A stretch of DNA of 64,000 nt from Ophioderma brevispina. Its lineage: Eukaryota > Echinodermata > Ophiuroidea > Amphilepidida > Ophiodermatidae. The first letter of the stretch is position 1. Each line of letters opens with the position of its first letter. Shown here piece by piece: positions 12,901 to 25,539 of this stretch. The notes under the pieces are model-generated. The model worked only from the letters and a program-made list of their open reading frames with translations, was not told the DNA's origin and made no database searches. The DNA lies in assembly GCA_023653785.1 (NCBI GenBank), contig JAMKCH010012478.1, positions 1 to 64,000 on the forward strand, in the 5' to 3' direction. The translations under genes were made by a program, and so were the position numbers.

Positions 12901-13181
12901 GAACACGCGGGGATTTTTTTGCAGTGTACTAATAGTACCCCTCCGGCAGTATAAATATTCCTATATCCACCCCAACCAGTTCCGTTAAAAGTTCTGTTAC
13001 TTGTACGAAAGAAAACTTGTTTTGGAAACTTTTCTGCATTTTATGCATTTTCGTTCCTATATCCTATTATATGTGTTTGAGTGGGTACAGTTTGTTTTTA
13101 TCACACTGATTAACAGAAATGTAATGCTTTTTAAGGTCAAAAACTGAACTTACACTAACGTTTGTGCTACTTAAAATATGG

Positions 13182-15177
13182 GGCCGTATTCTCAAACTAT
13201 TTTAAATAAACGGTGGTTTAAGTACGTTTTCTAGAGCGATCTTTGGTGCTTGGATTGGCAGGTATGATGATCAAAGTAAGATGTACTGTTTTCTGGTATA
13301 TATTTGCCAGTCGTCCAAAGATATCACTTTTGTCCAACCTTGTCGGTCACTTTATAATCTGACAGGTATACTGTCCTGTAAGTAGGTATAAGCTGCCCTG
13401 TGCAAAACCTTTCACAGACCGACCCAATTCTGAATACCTTTTGAATTAAGCAGCAGCTTTTTTGAATGTTCAATTTAAAAAGAGCCGGGAATCGAATCAT
13501 TTGCGTATTTGTTGAAATGAAAAGGCTTTGAATCGTTACCTGTGAAAATCGGCAAGAATGGAATCACAAAGCTATAAAATCTTTTAAAATCAATTGATGT
13601 GGTATTACCATCATTGCAGAGGCCACATTATTTTAACAATATTTACTTTTCTTTCATGAAGATCAGTAGTGAGTGGGGTGAGTAATGTAATCAGAGACAA
13701 CTGATGTAACATGGATGCTAAGTATCAGCGTACATGGAAAGGGTTAGACGTATATTTTTTTGTGTGGTGGCCTTGTTTTTTCATCCAATAATTCTATTGA
13801 TATTTTCATTGGTAAGTAGCCTCCTCTCCATGCTACTGGAACGGCTTGGTCACATGGTTGGAAGTTCGGTCTTGGGAAAATACACTATAGGCCTAAACTG
13901 TTGGGTTAGCTAAACGCACTTTAAAAAAAAACCAAGGTCAATAGTTAACAAGTCGTTTTAGCTAACCACTGTATTTACACGCGTAAATATCATCCACCGA
14001 AGTGACTTAACTTCGCCTATATCATTACGTGGGCGTGAACAATATTTAGATGTGACATGCCTTCCGTAAGTTGTAAATGCAATGTCAGGAAGGACCACGT
14101 GTTAAATTCAAGATGTCTCCGTTACTCAAAGGACCCTTTGATGAAATTTTTGAATGATGGAGCAAACCCCGGGGTCGATTTAAAACCTTTTAAATGTCGT
14201 TGTGCCGCACTTGGTATCATTCAATACTATAACAGATAAACACGAGCATGAAACTAGAAGCAAAGGAAAAAGGGACGAGAAGAAATCCACTGAGGACTCA
14301 GAAAAGGACAAATAAGAAAATAAGGAGGTACTGGTCTACCACGAGTATCAATAGAGCTGAAATATCAGGCATGTGATGAAAAAGTGAAGTTAAACACGGC
14401 TTACCTTAAACTACCAACGGACCAAGTATGGGCACGTTATCTCCAAACGACGTTTAAAATAAACGGTTGTTAGGCCTAACGTGGTTAGCTAAACGCACTT
14501 TTAAAAAACCGCAGGTTTAAATAGTTAAACAAGTCGTTTAGACTAACCACTGTATTGAACGCCCGTAATATGAATTCCACCGAACTGTAATTATCTGCGA
14601 CTATATCAGTGGAGTGTGCTGTGAACAATAATTTATATGTCAGATAATACTTTCCTTAGTTGTAAATGCAATGCAGGAAGCCCACGTGTAAATTTCAAGA
14701 ATGTCCCGGTACGCTAGGAGCTTTAGAATTTGTTGAATGTGGAGACAAAACCCAGGCCTATTTAAAAAACCATCGTTTTATGTCGTTGGTGCCCCACTGC
14801 TATCATTCAATACGTATAAACAGATAAACACGAGCATGAAAATGAAGCAAAGGAAAAATGAACGAGAAGAAATCAATGCGGACTCGGAAAAGAACAATAA
14901 GAGAAATAAAGGAGGTAAACTGGTCTAACACGAGTATCACAGAGCTGAAAATACCAGGCCTTGATGAAAACGTGACTGAAGTTAAACACGCCTTAAACTA
15001 ACCCCCGGACCAAGTCTAAGTTTAACAACGTTTTAGGTATGTTTAAACGATGTTCGGCTAAAAATTAAAAGAGTTTAAAGTTAAACCATGCTTTGAGAAT
15101 TGCGTTATTTTAGCGGGCGTTTTTAAATTGCGATTTAACCAGTGGATTAGCGTTAAACATCGTTTGGGAATATGGCC
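13182..15177. mobile_element. Non-autonomous DNA transposon with terminal inverted repeats
   Basis: The left end ggccgtattctcaaac and the right end gtttgggaatatggcc are inverted copies of each other (14 of 16). The interior is rich in gtttaaa/tttaaac and contains a direct duplication, 13890-14330 against 14466-15010 (shared ttagctaaacgcacttt, gttgtaaatgcaatg, cacgagcatgaaa). A second TIR-like sequence at about 14430 suggests two elements of one family in tandem or nested. No transposase frame is visible. Confidence 0.6.
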
Positions 15178-16039
15178 TGAATTCAATTACGTAAAATAAA
15201 CTTACTTTCAGATATTACTCACAAAATAACAGTTTAACACTCGGAAAATAATATTAAAATTGGTTAAAACTTGACATATTGGCGTTGTACCGGCCAACAG
15301 GGGTGCAATTTTATTGAGACGTGTATTGAGGGACTAAAAATATGAATAAAATATTACTTGAATTTACTACGCTGTGGTATTCTCAAACTATGATTGATCT
15401 TATTTACTGAATCTAAAGCGTAGTAAAAGGGGCAGCGAAAAACGTTAAGTAAATATATGTATTACGTAAATAGTAAACAAATGACACAATTTACTTAAAT
15501 CAACTAAACGCAAAGGTAGACTCAACGAGTAGAAATATTAAGTTTGACATGTAGTACTGTTGCCAGATATGTTAGATATTAAACTATCAAAAAGGCTTTG
15601 AAATTCCATGGTAAACCTGATGGCATTGGTCAAACGAAAATATATGTTTTGGGCGGGTCCAGTTGTGTTTGAAATCACTTATTTTAGCTAAGATTAATTA
15701 TTTGGCTCAAATGTTACCAAATTCCTTCGAGTGAGACATCAAAAACTTAAATGAGGAAAATTATAAATTCCTTTGGAAAAAAAACAAGCCCGATCGAATA
15801 AAAACGTTCCCCCTAAATGTCTCAACGGATTCAAACGGGGGAGGAAAAAATGCCCGACATAGATATGCACCTAAATGCACTTAAAGTGGTTAAGTGATCC
15901 GTCGTATTTCTTTAGGAAACCACAAACAATGGGGTACAGCTTTCACATTGCATCTAAATTGCAAGGAAAAGAAATTAATTGCTTTGGCACATTCCGTTTC
16001 GATAAAATGACGACGTCAATTAAAAAATGTCTTGGTTAT

Positions 16040-16490
16040 AGTTTTTGTGGGCCGCCAGCTATAGCTTGGCAGGACCACTTAGCAATCCGTTGGCGTGTGT
16101 GTGTGTGTGGATGTGCTGTTGTGTTGTGTCACCAAATTGTAAGTTTTTTTTAAATTGACCTCAATTGAAAAGTTTCACTTCAATGGAACCCAAACTCTGT
16201 ATAGGTGCACAATGGATCCTCATATGTTGATGAGGTCAAAGGTCATGTTGAAAGGTCAAAGGTCATGTGAGGCAGTTGAAAAACTGGGCTAAAAATGTAA
16301 AATTCATCTAAATTGAAAACTTGAAGTTCAATTGGAACAAACATTTTGTCATCAGGTTGCACAATGCGATCCCTCATATGTGATTGAGGATCAAAGGTGG
16401 TCACGTCCCAGGTCAAGTCATGGGGCGGCCACAGCTTATATTCTTTGAATATAGCGAGCGCGAAAGGCCGCGAGAACCGGACGAAATTAT
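16040..16490. repeat. Interspersed repeat carrying two DR1 motifs
   Basis: The segment runs from a gggccgccagctatagctt phrase to ggcggccacagcttatattc, which are partly inverted. It contains a (GT)n patch (16094-16110) and two perfect AGGTCA-A-AGGTCA direct repeats at 16233-16245 and 16253-16265. A degenerate repeat of the middle part follows at 16295-16430. Confidence 0.5.
16233..16265 (+). promoter_or_regulatory. Two DR1 nuclear-receptor half-site pairs
   Basis: AGGTCAAAGGTCA occurs at 16233-16245 and again at 16253-16265. This is the consensus bound by RXR, HNF4 and COUP-TF type receptors. They lie in an interspersed repeat, so a regulatory role is only possible. Confidence 0.4.
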
Positions 16491-16817
16491 AGTTTACTCT
16501 TGTTTCTGTGTTTGTCCAAATTAAATAATACGGAATTTAGCTTTAATGCCATGCTAAACAGTATCTTGGTGGAATGATAAATTCATTGGAGGCAACCCAG
16601 TTACTATAAACATTGGTGCAAAAATGTGGGTGTCTTTGGTTAATGATTTACTGACAGAAGAGGGGGAATTCATGGCCATACACTGACTTTAAGAAAAAAT
16701 ATAACATTAAAAACAATTTCTGGGGAATACCCACGGTATGCTAAAAGCAATTGGAAGTGCTTGGCCCTCCTCGACAGAAAACAAAAATCACAATTAGCAA
16801 GCCCCCACTAAACCACC

Positions 16818-17270
16818 ATGTTGAATCGTTACTCTAGAAATTACAAAGGTTGTAGTATATTTTATGATACCCTCTTAGAACACAATACACAGCTTATTTG
16901 TTTAAAAGAGATAATGGCAAATAGAACGAATATATTGAAATTAGTGATCAAAAATGGAAAGAAATATGTGGTAAGAATCGATATTTTTGCAAGATCGGAA
17001 TATATATGGTTCCAATATAGACCCGGTCTCATAGAATTATAGCTACAGAACTAATATTACCAAGATTATATTCGAAAAACGATCTTTGTCATTCTGTAGC
17101 GCAAACAAGGAAACCTTTATGCACCTTTTTATCGAGTGCCGAACGGCGTTTCTACTGGCTCATTTCAAGGAATGGTCAAAATCAAATCCGAACCAATTTA
17201 ATAAGTGAATTACGCACACGAACGCCATTTCCTAATTCTTTTTGGGTGCCAAAAGCGACCATCTTCAATT
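16818..17270 (+). pseudogene. Non-LTR retrotransposon RT C-terminal fragment
   Basis: The frame from 16818 runs about 74 codons to a stop after RPGLIEL. Coding similarity then continues in shifted frames: one frame gives NKETFMHLFIECRTAF, which fits the ET..HLF..C part of the zinc-binding region at the C-terminus of L1/Tx1-like reverse transcriptases. The fragment is 5'-truncated and carries stops and frameshifts. The family assignment rests on this motif only. Confidence 0.45.
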
Positions 17271-17925
17271 ATATTTAGTAGTAGCCAAAATTTCCTTTAT
17301 ATAGAGCTAGATTTTAGGAAAGAATCCTAACTTAACTGTCCTATTATCACATTAATAAAATTTGGCTCAGTGTAATATTAAATTAACAAATTTGAAAATT
17401 CATGCAATCCTGGCAACAGTTAATTCAATAAAACTTTTTGGGTATGTGATTTTGACATCTTTGCGATGATATCATATGGTCTAAACTCCCGTTTTTAAAT
17501 TTTGTAGCTATAGATTACTTGAAGATCTAATGATTTCACAGTGTCTTGATATGTGGGTACAAGTAATGTTAAGTTTTTGTATAATTTATGTTGAATTGTT
17601 ATTTATTTTCGTATGTATTAGTTTGAAGGTTTGTTGTGGGTCTGGTGCATATTTTGTATGTTTTTATCCAACCTCCAGACCCAAGGACAGGTAATAAAAA
17701 ACAAAAAATATTCAGTTGACAATACTTTTTGAAGATTTAGAAAAAAATGTGAAAGTAACTGTAAACGTTTATATTAGGGGTAAGCACACGGCAGAGCGCA
17801 GATCCAATCGGAATCCAGATCGGACACAGATCTCGTATCCAGTTTGCGTCTACACCTGGCAACGGCCAACTTTATCCAGATCTGCAACGCGTACATGGTG
17901 GGTACACGCCTGTTTAGTGTCGCTG

Positions 17926-18055
17926 CACTTTTTAACTAGGCGCACACCATAAAATAACTGCCCATTGGAAAGACACGCAAATAGACCTGTTTTGAAAGCG
18001 AGATTTCGAACTCAAGCGGCAACATTTGGCATACAAGTTATAGGCCTATATCAAT
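17926..18055. repeat. Extra short copy of the 18056/20050 repeat head
   Basis: acacgcaaatagacctgttt and gaactcaagcggcaacattt repeat the start of the copies at 18056 and 20050. Confidence 0.6.
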
Positions 18056-19535
18056 GGATTGCAACTGTTTCGCTGCACTTTAAGGCGCACACCAGTACAT
18101 AACTGCCCCATTGAAACACGCAAATATACCTGTTTTGAAATCGAGATTTCGAACTCAAGAGGCAACATTTGGCATACGAAGTTATATATCAATGCATTGC
18201 AAATCTGATGAAACTTTTAAACATATGTTTCAATGTATGGGGTCTTCCCGATTCGTTTTTTCCGATAGCGATACCCTAAATAGCGACCGGCCCATTTTCC
18301 ACCCCTTTTCGAGCCTGGAACCTCATTTACGCCATCTTCTTACACCGGGCCTACTTCTCCGTGAAAATCAAAATTTTAAATTTAATCGTTCCCAATGTGT
18401 TTAAGACACAATGTACCTTTTATTTGAAACCTAACATGGCACGTATAGATCTTCACAAACTCGCACAGAACCGTTAAAACATCGTAAAATGCGCTGTGTT
18501 TTTTACCGGAAGTAAAACCACTACATGAAATGCGTGGTGATTTAGTGTTGTGTGCGCCCTTCGAACACAACAACATTTTAACGATTTCTACAAAAAAACT
18601 ATAGCTATATTAACTGAATTTAATTTTGCACATTTGGGTGAAATTTCAGCGATGTACGACTGTCCCCGTTCGCCAAATAGCATGTTTTAAAAGCCGTACT
18701 TGTTACCGCATTTTCCGTAAAAAGCGCTAACGATCCGCGGCGGCATATGCACACACCATGCCGAATAAAAGGCGAATGTTATTTTCGCCGATGACAAATG
18801 AACAATACCACCTTAAAAAAGTGGAATTGTTGCATTTATACCTATATCGTAAATAAAATAAATTAAATCAACCGCAATCCTATTATATTTATTTTTCTAA
18901 ATTAAATATAAAAATAAATTCACCATGTTAGAAATATTACATTTAGCACTTAATTTCAAGCTTAACCTTTTTGCTACGCACGCTCGCACATTGAACATAA
19001 AACTAGAGAAATGTACACTCTAAAAAAAGTTTGAACATAGAACCTATTTTGTTCTCAAATTGAACCCTCTTTCAAATAGATTCTATAAAGAAGGCAAGGT
19101 AAGTTCTGCAGCTCTAAAGAACACTTTTGAAACCTTTTGAGGTTCATAAGAATAAAAAGATTCGAATACGAACTTTTCTATTTATAGTGTATCAATAGAG
19201 AGATGATGAAGACACCCATCCTCTATCACAAAACGTAAATTTGCGATAGAGGCGGGGGGAGGGGGAGGGGGTGCGATTCGAGGGAGGACTCCTATATGAT
19301 GCGTGTTAGTCTGATGAGACATTAATTCAACTTTAAGATAATGCATGCAGTGAGAAAAGTGTAAAACGGGGGGGGGGCATTTCTATTGGTGGCTATAGCA
19401 GAAGCCGTTGGTGAACATGTTGTGGGGTTAGGGTAAGTGCTAAAACAAAGCTACAAACTTGAATTTCTTCTCAAAGGCTTTAAATGACTTATTTTCTTTA
19501 ACTATAATAAAGTAAGCAAATCAGTAAAAAAAACC
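18056..19535. repeat. 1.5-kb direct repeat, copy 1
   Basis: Collinear with 20050-21580 at an offset of about 2.0 kb. Shared landmarks are aaacatatgtttcaatgtat, aaatttgcgatagaggcgg followed by G-rich tracts, and gtgagaaaagtgtaaaa followed by a G run. Differences are dominated by indels. No coding content is recognised. Confidence 0.75.
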
Positions 19536-20049
19536 CCTATATTTTTAAAAAGAAAAGGGTCTTTGGTGAGAGATAACGTGGAAAATAAGACTGTCCTTGG
19601 TGTTATGCAAATGATGTGTTTTGAAAATGACGGGATCTTTTGGTGCCAGCGATTATGGAAGGGGGGGGGGACAGTCATGATACCCGTTTGTGCCCCCCCC
19701 CCCTCCCCACATGTGGATCAGAGCGGGACGATTAGGCCAGACATTACAAGTGTACAGGTGTGGAGCATCTGTATAGACATTCGCATAGCTCAACACATCA
19801 AACTTATGTTGAACCATTTCCAAACCTTTAGGTATAGGGGGCCTAGCCTAGCCACGGTGCCTAGCCCTAGCCCGGCCGGCCCAGCCTAAGTTTCACATGT
19901 ACGCACCACAATGGTTAGGCCATACGGAGAATTTGTATCTTTATTTAATATCCTGGGTTATGTTTTCAAGGTGATTTGTAGATTTCAACAAAATAAATGA
20001 AATTTTATGGCGAAAGCAGGATTTCGCTAACTCATGCGTAACCGCAGTA

Positions 20050-21580
20050 TGTGTTCAAAGGGCGCACACCAGTAATTAATCGCTCCATTGAAATAAACGC
20101 AAAATAACAGTTTTGAAAACGAGAATTCGAACTCAAGCGGCAACATTTGACATACAAGTTATATATCAATGGAGTGGCACTCCCCTCCACCCCCCGCGGC
20201 CGATGGCAACTTAAACATATGTTTCAAATGTATGGGGGTCTTCCGATTAGTTTTTCCGATGAGAGACCCTAAATAGCGACCGTGACATTTTCCAAACCGT
20301 CTTCGAGCCTGCAAACTCACTTACGCCATCTTCATACCACGAGGGCCTACTTCTCGTAAAAAATTCCAATTTAAAGTAATCGTATCCAATGTGTAAAGGA
20401 CACAATGTACCTTTTTATCTGAAAACAAATAGGCCACTCGATCTTCAAAAACTCGCACAGGACCGTAAAACATCTCAAAATGCTGTGTTTTACAGGACGT
20501 AAAAACTTACATGAAATGCGTGTTTATTAGTGTTGTGCGCCCTTCGAAAACAACAACATTTTACGATTTCTACAAAAAAAACATATAGCTATATTAAATG
20601 ATTTATTTTGCACATTTCTGTGAACTCAGAGACGTACTACTTTTATAAAATGTCGTCGCCAAATATGCATGTTTTAAACGCCGTACTTGAAACCGCATTG
20701 TTCCGAAAAAGCGCTAACGATCCGCGCGGCATATGCACGCACAATGAGCGAATAAAAGGCCAAAGTGGTATTTTTCGCCGGATGAAAAAGTAAACAAAGG
20801 CCGCCTTAAAAGAAGTGGAATGTCGAACAATTATACCTATATCGTAAATTATAATAAATTAAATACACCGCAATCCTTAAAATTATAATTTATTTTTCTA
20901 ATTAAAATAAAATAAATTTTACCCATGTTAGATAATATTACATTTAGCACTTATTTTCAAGCTTAAACTTTTGACTACGCAAGCACGCACATTGAACATA
21001 AAAATAGAGAAATGTACACTCTAAGCGAAAAAAGTTGAAACTAGAACCTTATTTTGTTTCATAATTGAACCCTTCTTCTCAAATAGATTCTATAAAGAAG
21101 CGAGGTACCGTTCTGCAAGCTATAAAGAACACTTTGAACCTTTGAGGGTCATAAGAATAAAAAAGATTCGAAGACGAACTTTTTTATTAGAGTGTTCATA
21201 GAGATGATGAAGGACACCAATCCTCATAGCAAAACTAATTTGCGATAGAGGGCGGGGGGAGGGGGGAGGGGCTCGTGGGAGGATCAGTCAACGTAGGTGT
21301 GTGAGATTCTCGTCGCCGATGGAGGGAGGACTCCGATATGAATTGGATTTTGCGTGTTAGTTCTTATGATGACATTTAATCAACTTTAAGATAAGCATTG
21401 AAGTGAGAAAAGTGTAAAAGGGGGGGGGGGAGGTCATTCTATTGGTAGGCCTAGTAACATTAAGCCGTTGGTTGAACATTTTGGGGTTAGGGTAAAAGTG
21501 CTAAAACAAAAGACTACAAAAATGAATTTCTTCTCAAAGGAGATTTAAATGACTATATTTTCTACTATATAAAAAGGCAA
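20050..21580. repeat. 1.5-kb direct repeat, copy 2
   Basis: Second copy, same orientation. It carries an extra G-rich insertion near 21270-21330 relative to copy 1. About 500 bp (19536-20049) separate the copies and hold the GC-rich open frame at 19563-19889, which I do not regard as a gene. Confidence 0.75.
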
Positions 21581-21890
21581 ATCAGTGAATAAAATAAATG
21601 ATAAAAGAAAAGAATCTGGGTATACAAAAACATTGACCTTTCTTGAAAAACAAAGGACCTTAGACTATTTTCCCCAAATATCTTGGAAAAGGAAGCACCA
21701 CACGCATGTGCCCCAATTCACTTTTTTACTCCTGGTTACCTAAGAATAATTTGAGCTACAGTAGATTTAGATTTAGAGGACAGTTTAAACATTTGACCCC
21801 CATAGTAACTTTACCCTCCTAGTGTAGGTCCCGTGCACATATTTATTAGTGTCCACCGGGGGTGTTTATTGACCATCTAAAATAGTTTGA

Positions 21891-22014
21891 CATGCATAAA
21901 TTTTTATAGCATTTGCGATGCAGGTGACCTTGCCTGCCCCCTAGTACACTATTTGGACATGCATACATTTTTATAGCATTGCGATTCAGGTTGACCTTGC
22001 TGCCCCTAGGTACA
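21891..22014. repeat. Tandem duplication of about 68 bp
   Basis: catgcataaatttttatagc to ccctagtac at 21891-21947 is repeated at 21959-22014 with a few indels. Confidence 0.7.
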
Positions 22015-22191
22015 ACATGCGACCGCTTATTAAAGGACCTATTCGATCAATGGGATATTACGAGATTCATCGATCAACACTCGACGCAAAACCCCCGCAG
22101 CCGCGCGCAAGTGGCTGAAAGCCTGCGATTAACTAAAACGGGGATCCGTATGCTCATTACAGTCCACGGTAAGGGTCATTTAGCCGGATGA
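21979..22191 (+). CDS. Unrecognised GC-rich ORF, possible single exon
   Basis: The stretch 22018-22178 is clearly richer in GC than its surroundings and is open in one frame. It reads RLLKDLFDQWDITRFIDQHS, then AQVAESLRLTKTGIRML, and could end at a donor-like cacg|gtaagg at 22176. The second half looks like a helix-turn-helix (V..SL.LT..GIR.L), but I do not recognise a family. The ATG at 21979 lies in the 68-bp tandem duplication, so it is unlikely to be the true start. It lies in the 20-kb CNG intron on the same strand. It may be a fragment of a transposon protein or an exon of another gene. Confidence 0.25.
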   Translation: MRFRLTLLPLGTTCDRLLKDLFDQWDITRFIDQHSTQNPRSRAQVAESLRLTKTGIRMLITVHGKGHLAG

Positions 22192-22851
22192 CTTTGTTTT
22201 CAGTTGTAGACTTATGGACCATCTTTGTAACATATCAGGCAATTGAATAATATATTATTAAAGAACAATATCCAGATGTTGAATCTAAAAAGGAATTTTA
22301 TATGGGAATAACAGCCAATTTTTGGAAAATAAAGATTGATGGACGTCACGGCATGATTGGTTTCTATTTGCTTCGGGGACCCATTAAGGTAAAAATGGGA
22401 CGTACGTATCACCTACATTGGAATAAACAACGATGATGTCATCGTACGTCGGTTTTTAATCAGTAGGGAAAAAAGGTAAATGTGTTACTGTTTTTAGACA
22501 TAATAAACGTGTCTTGGAAAAAATAAATAGCACTTTGGGGAGAGGGTCATATGTACAGGCCTTGATTTAACCTAGTCGGATTTATATATATCGGTCGCCC
22601 CCAAGAGGCAAACTGAAACCTGTACCTGAAACGTGACATGGTACCTGACACTTGACACCAAAACTATTTCATCTCGTTAAGTTATTAACTACATACGGCC
22701 AAGCAGCACATATGACTCCGTTGTCACAGCGTAATAGATCAAGATGTGAGACTATACTGTAGTAAAGGACTAGTTTCAAATGCATTTGAAGGCGTAGAAA
22801 GACACTTCGAACCTAACACCTAATAGATATCTATCGCCTATTCTACCGAAC

Positions 22852-22992
22852 CTGCTTGATAGCTCAGTAGGTTAGAGCGTCGTGCATGTAATACGGAAGG
22901 TCGCCGGTTCGAAATCCGCCAGGCAGCCACCTGGTTTTTTTTTTTTCAACACTATCGTGCGCTGGCCATCTCCAGGTAAAGATTAATAAATA
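22852..22992 (+). mobile_element. tRNA-derived SINE, copy 1 (tRNA-Thr-like head)
   Basis: The first 75 bp fold as a tRNA cloverleaf: a 7-bp acceptor stem between 22852-22858 and 22920-22926, tagctcagtaggttagagc as box A, and ggttcgaaatcc as box B. The anticodon loop catgtaa differs from a Thr(TGT) loop by U33 to A, and the T arm has indels. Downstream come a T run, caacactatcgtgcgctggc, and the tail tctccaggtaaagattaata. The same tail is found after tRNA-like heads at 49914-50044 and 50913-51017, which makes this a SINE rather than a working tRNA gene. Confidence 0.7.
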
Positions 22993-24865
22993 TATATATT
23001 TTCATGCAGTTCAAGTCATAGTGTGTTACTTTCAATGCCGTACTTACCAGCCTCGGGGTAAGCTATTATCTTAAATTGTTGTCACATGTTCAAAATTCAT
23101 TCAATGCAAAATAATGCTCTTAGTGATAGCCATTGAAAAAGTAATAGTAGCCAGTGTCATGTCACGATGATTTGAAACATTTAACTTGCATTGCAATAAC
23201 ATGGGCTCCGAATTTGACACCCTAAACTTGGTTTACATCCAGTTCACGGTGCTGATATTTCAGCTGTGTTTATTTGGTTTTGTATTGAATGTACACAAAA
23301 CTCTAGAAACTTCCCTGCAAAAGTAATCTCTATTCAAACATAATACCTTTGAACATACGCGCCATGACAGAGCTATGCGCTCTGTAGCCAGGCGCCGATA
23401 CACTCTAATATCAAACAGCCCTATTATAATTATTATACACCAAAACCATTTTGCACTCCTGGGTTAGGCCTATTTAAAATCTTCGAAGTTTATATTAGTA
23501 CAAGTAACATATTAAACTTTCTTGTGGAACCACTCGCATATCATAAGTTAATAGGGACTTGCAAAAACTGGCGTTATGAAAATCAAGTGACTTTGATGAG
23601 CTGGACCTGAAATCCAACACAAATGATTAATTAAGGTTAGTAAGCGTTTGTTGATAAAACAATGAGTAGATTTCACTCTGCTAAATATTGTGATTATTAC
23701 CTAAATTACATTGTTTGAAATCATTGAAAAACGTAGTTAAAAATGTACCAATGAAAGTAGCAAAATTTGAACGTGAAAAGCAACAATGACACAAATTATT
23801 AAATTAACTCAAAATAAAACACGCATGTGCTAAATGTAGAACCAAGTTACAAAAACTTTACGTGACAATATGTATGACGATCCAAAAACTTTTTAAAAGT
23901 AAGTTTCATATATTGGTGTTAGTACAAAATTTAACTTCTTGTTGTTGTTGTGACCCCAAATATTATAAAAAGACTTGAGATTGCAGAGTAAAGAAATAGT
24001 AAGTAAATGTAATTGATATATAAAGTGACTGACGAGCTGTAATTCCAACCGAAAAATTGTGACTCAAAAATGATCAATCGTTAAATACTCTAAAATTCCC
24101 ATGATTTCTACAATACTCAAAACATAAAAATGGCTAAAATTGATAAAACGTTTAAAGGATTTGACACAGGAGATTTCCCGTTGAGGGCGCACTCAATTTT
24201 CAACAAAGTCGCCGTTTTTTTGCAATACTAATGCATGTCCAATACTAATCGTTGTGTGAAATAACCAAGCTAAAATCGGAGTCCTTCATATAGAAATAAC
24301 AACTTTGTTATAAAATTCCGAATCACGGAATTTTGTTAAAACACGTTATCATTGGTACTGTTATACTGTGCAACAATGCTTACTGCATGAAAACGAAAAA
24401 ATCCGATTCATCTCTAACTTTGGAACTAAGCATTTAGGTTACTATCTTTATTCTAGTGGCTATTTGAATTTACTACACCAAAAAAATTATATTTCAAAAT
24501 CTCTGAGTCAGCATTTAAATTATTATTTGAGTAATGATAAACAACACAAAACGTAGGAAGTGCATACTGGTAAAATTAGCCAAAACGGAAAAAAGTTACT
24601 CATTTACAACGTGTCGCGGTAACTAGTAACTTAAAGACTGGCTCAGAGATTTTGGGACCTGTAGTATTTTGTTGTTGTAATAATTATTAATAGTCAACCT
24701 AACTTAAAGATATCACCTAACCGGATTTTCGTGGATTTATGTTAAACCTTTGTATTATAGCATAAATTACGTGTATATGTAAAAATTCGGATCCGGAAAT
24801 TTGATTGCTATGAAGGATATCATTTTGAGCTTTTAACTATTTCACACAGCTGATTATCGTAGATC
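22993..24865. other. Intronic, no gene seen
   Basis: AT-rich sequence with no recognised coding region or repeat family. The 62-codon frame at 24368 has no recognisable features. Confidence 0.35.
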
Positions 24866-24869
24866 AACC

Positions 24870-25320
24870 ATAGGTACACCAGAGGAAAAGTTTTGGACAG
24901 CGTCGATTCGTTGGGAGAGGAGACAGAAATAGAAAGTATTTGGCCAGATTCATCTGTTTCTTGAACGAACTAAGATATCTGGCTTTTCATGTTGACCTTT
25001 AGAAGAGAGTGCAAAGACTTTTGTGTTCGCTCAAAAGTCAGTTGACATTTCAACTCCACCTGTTACATGAATACCACTGAAGCCAAATACGATTGTCAGG
25101 AAGTTGAGAGACAATGTAGCTAATGACGCTTACGTTGATTTAAATGCTTTCATTATAAAGACTAGGATGATTCCTTCTCTTGCTATCGGACATGTTTCAA
25201 TAGGTTTAAACGTGGAATTTAATTTCCACCTACTGCACATCCCCTTCATCAATGCCCGTACCTTCGAAAAGTACTAGAGGTGACACGATGGGTGTTGAAA
25301 TCTATATTAGTAGTTGTTCA
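24870..25320. repeat. Partial third copy of the 1.9-kb repeat
   Basis: gaggaaaagttttggacagc and ccttcgaaaagtactagagg followed by tgacacgatgggt match the later part of the copies at 8115-8290 and 10010-10180. This shows that the unit is a dispersed element and not only a local duplication. Confidence 0.55.
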
Positions 25321-25539
25321 AGGATTATGAATATGCAAAAAAAAACAAAATGTTAGGAAATTGAGGGCGGACTCCTCCGGAATCTTGATTGCAGTTTATA
25401 GTAGATTTCAAAATAAGGCCTGTCTCCACATGGCCGGGGATTAAACCATCACCCCTATCGATTTATGTATGAGTCTCAGTATGTTGGTTAATATTGTGCT
25501 TTTGTTAGTTTTAAAGGCTGACTAAGATATTTTTTCAAG

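Noticed and set aside
18111..18404. 97-codon frame in the 1.5-kb repeat
   Set aside because: The second copy at 20100-20400 does not keep the frame, so there is no sign of coding constraint.
22852..22929. Functional tRNA-Thr gene
   Set aside because: U33 is lost, the T arm has indels, and the downstream 65 bp are shared with two other tRNA-headed repeats, so it is a SINE.
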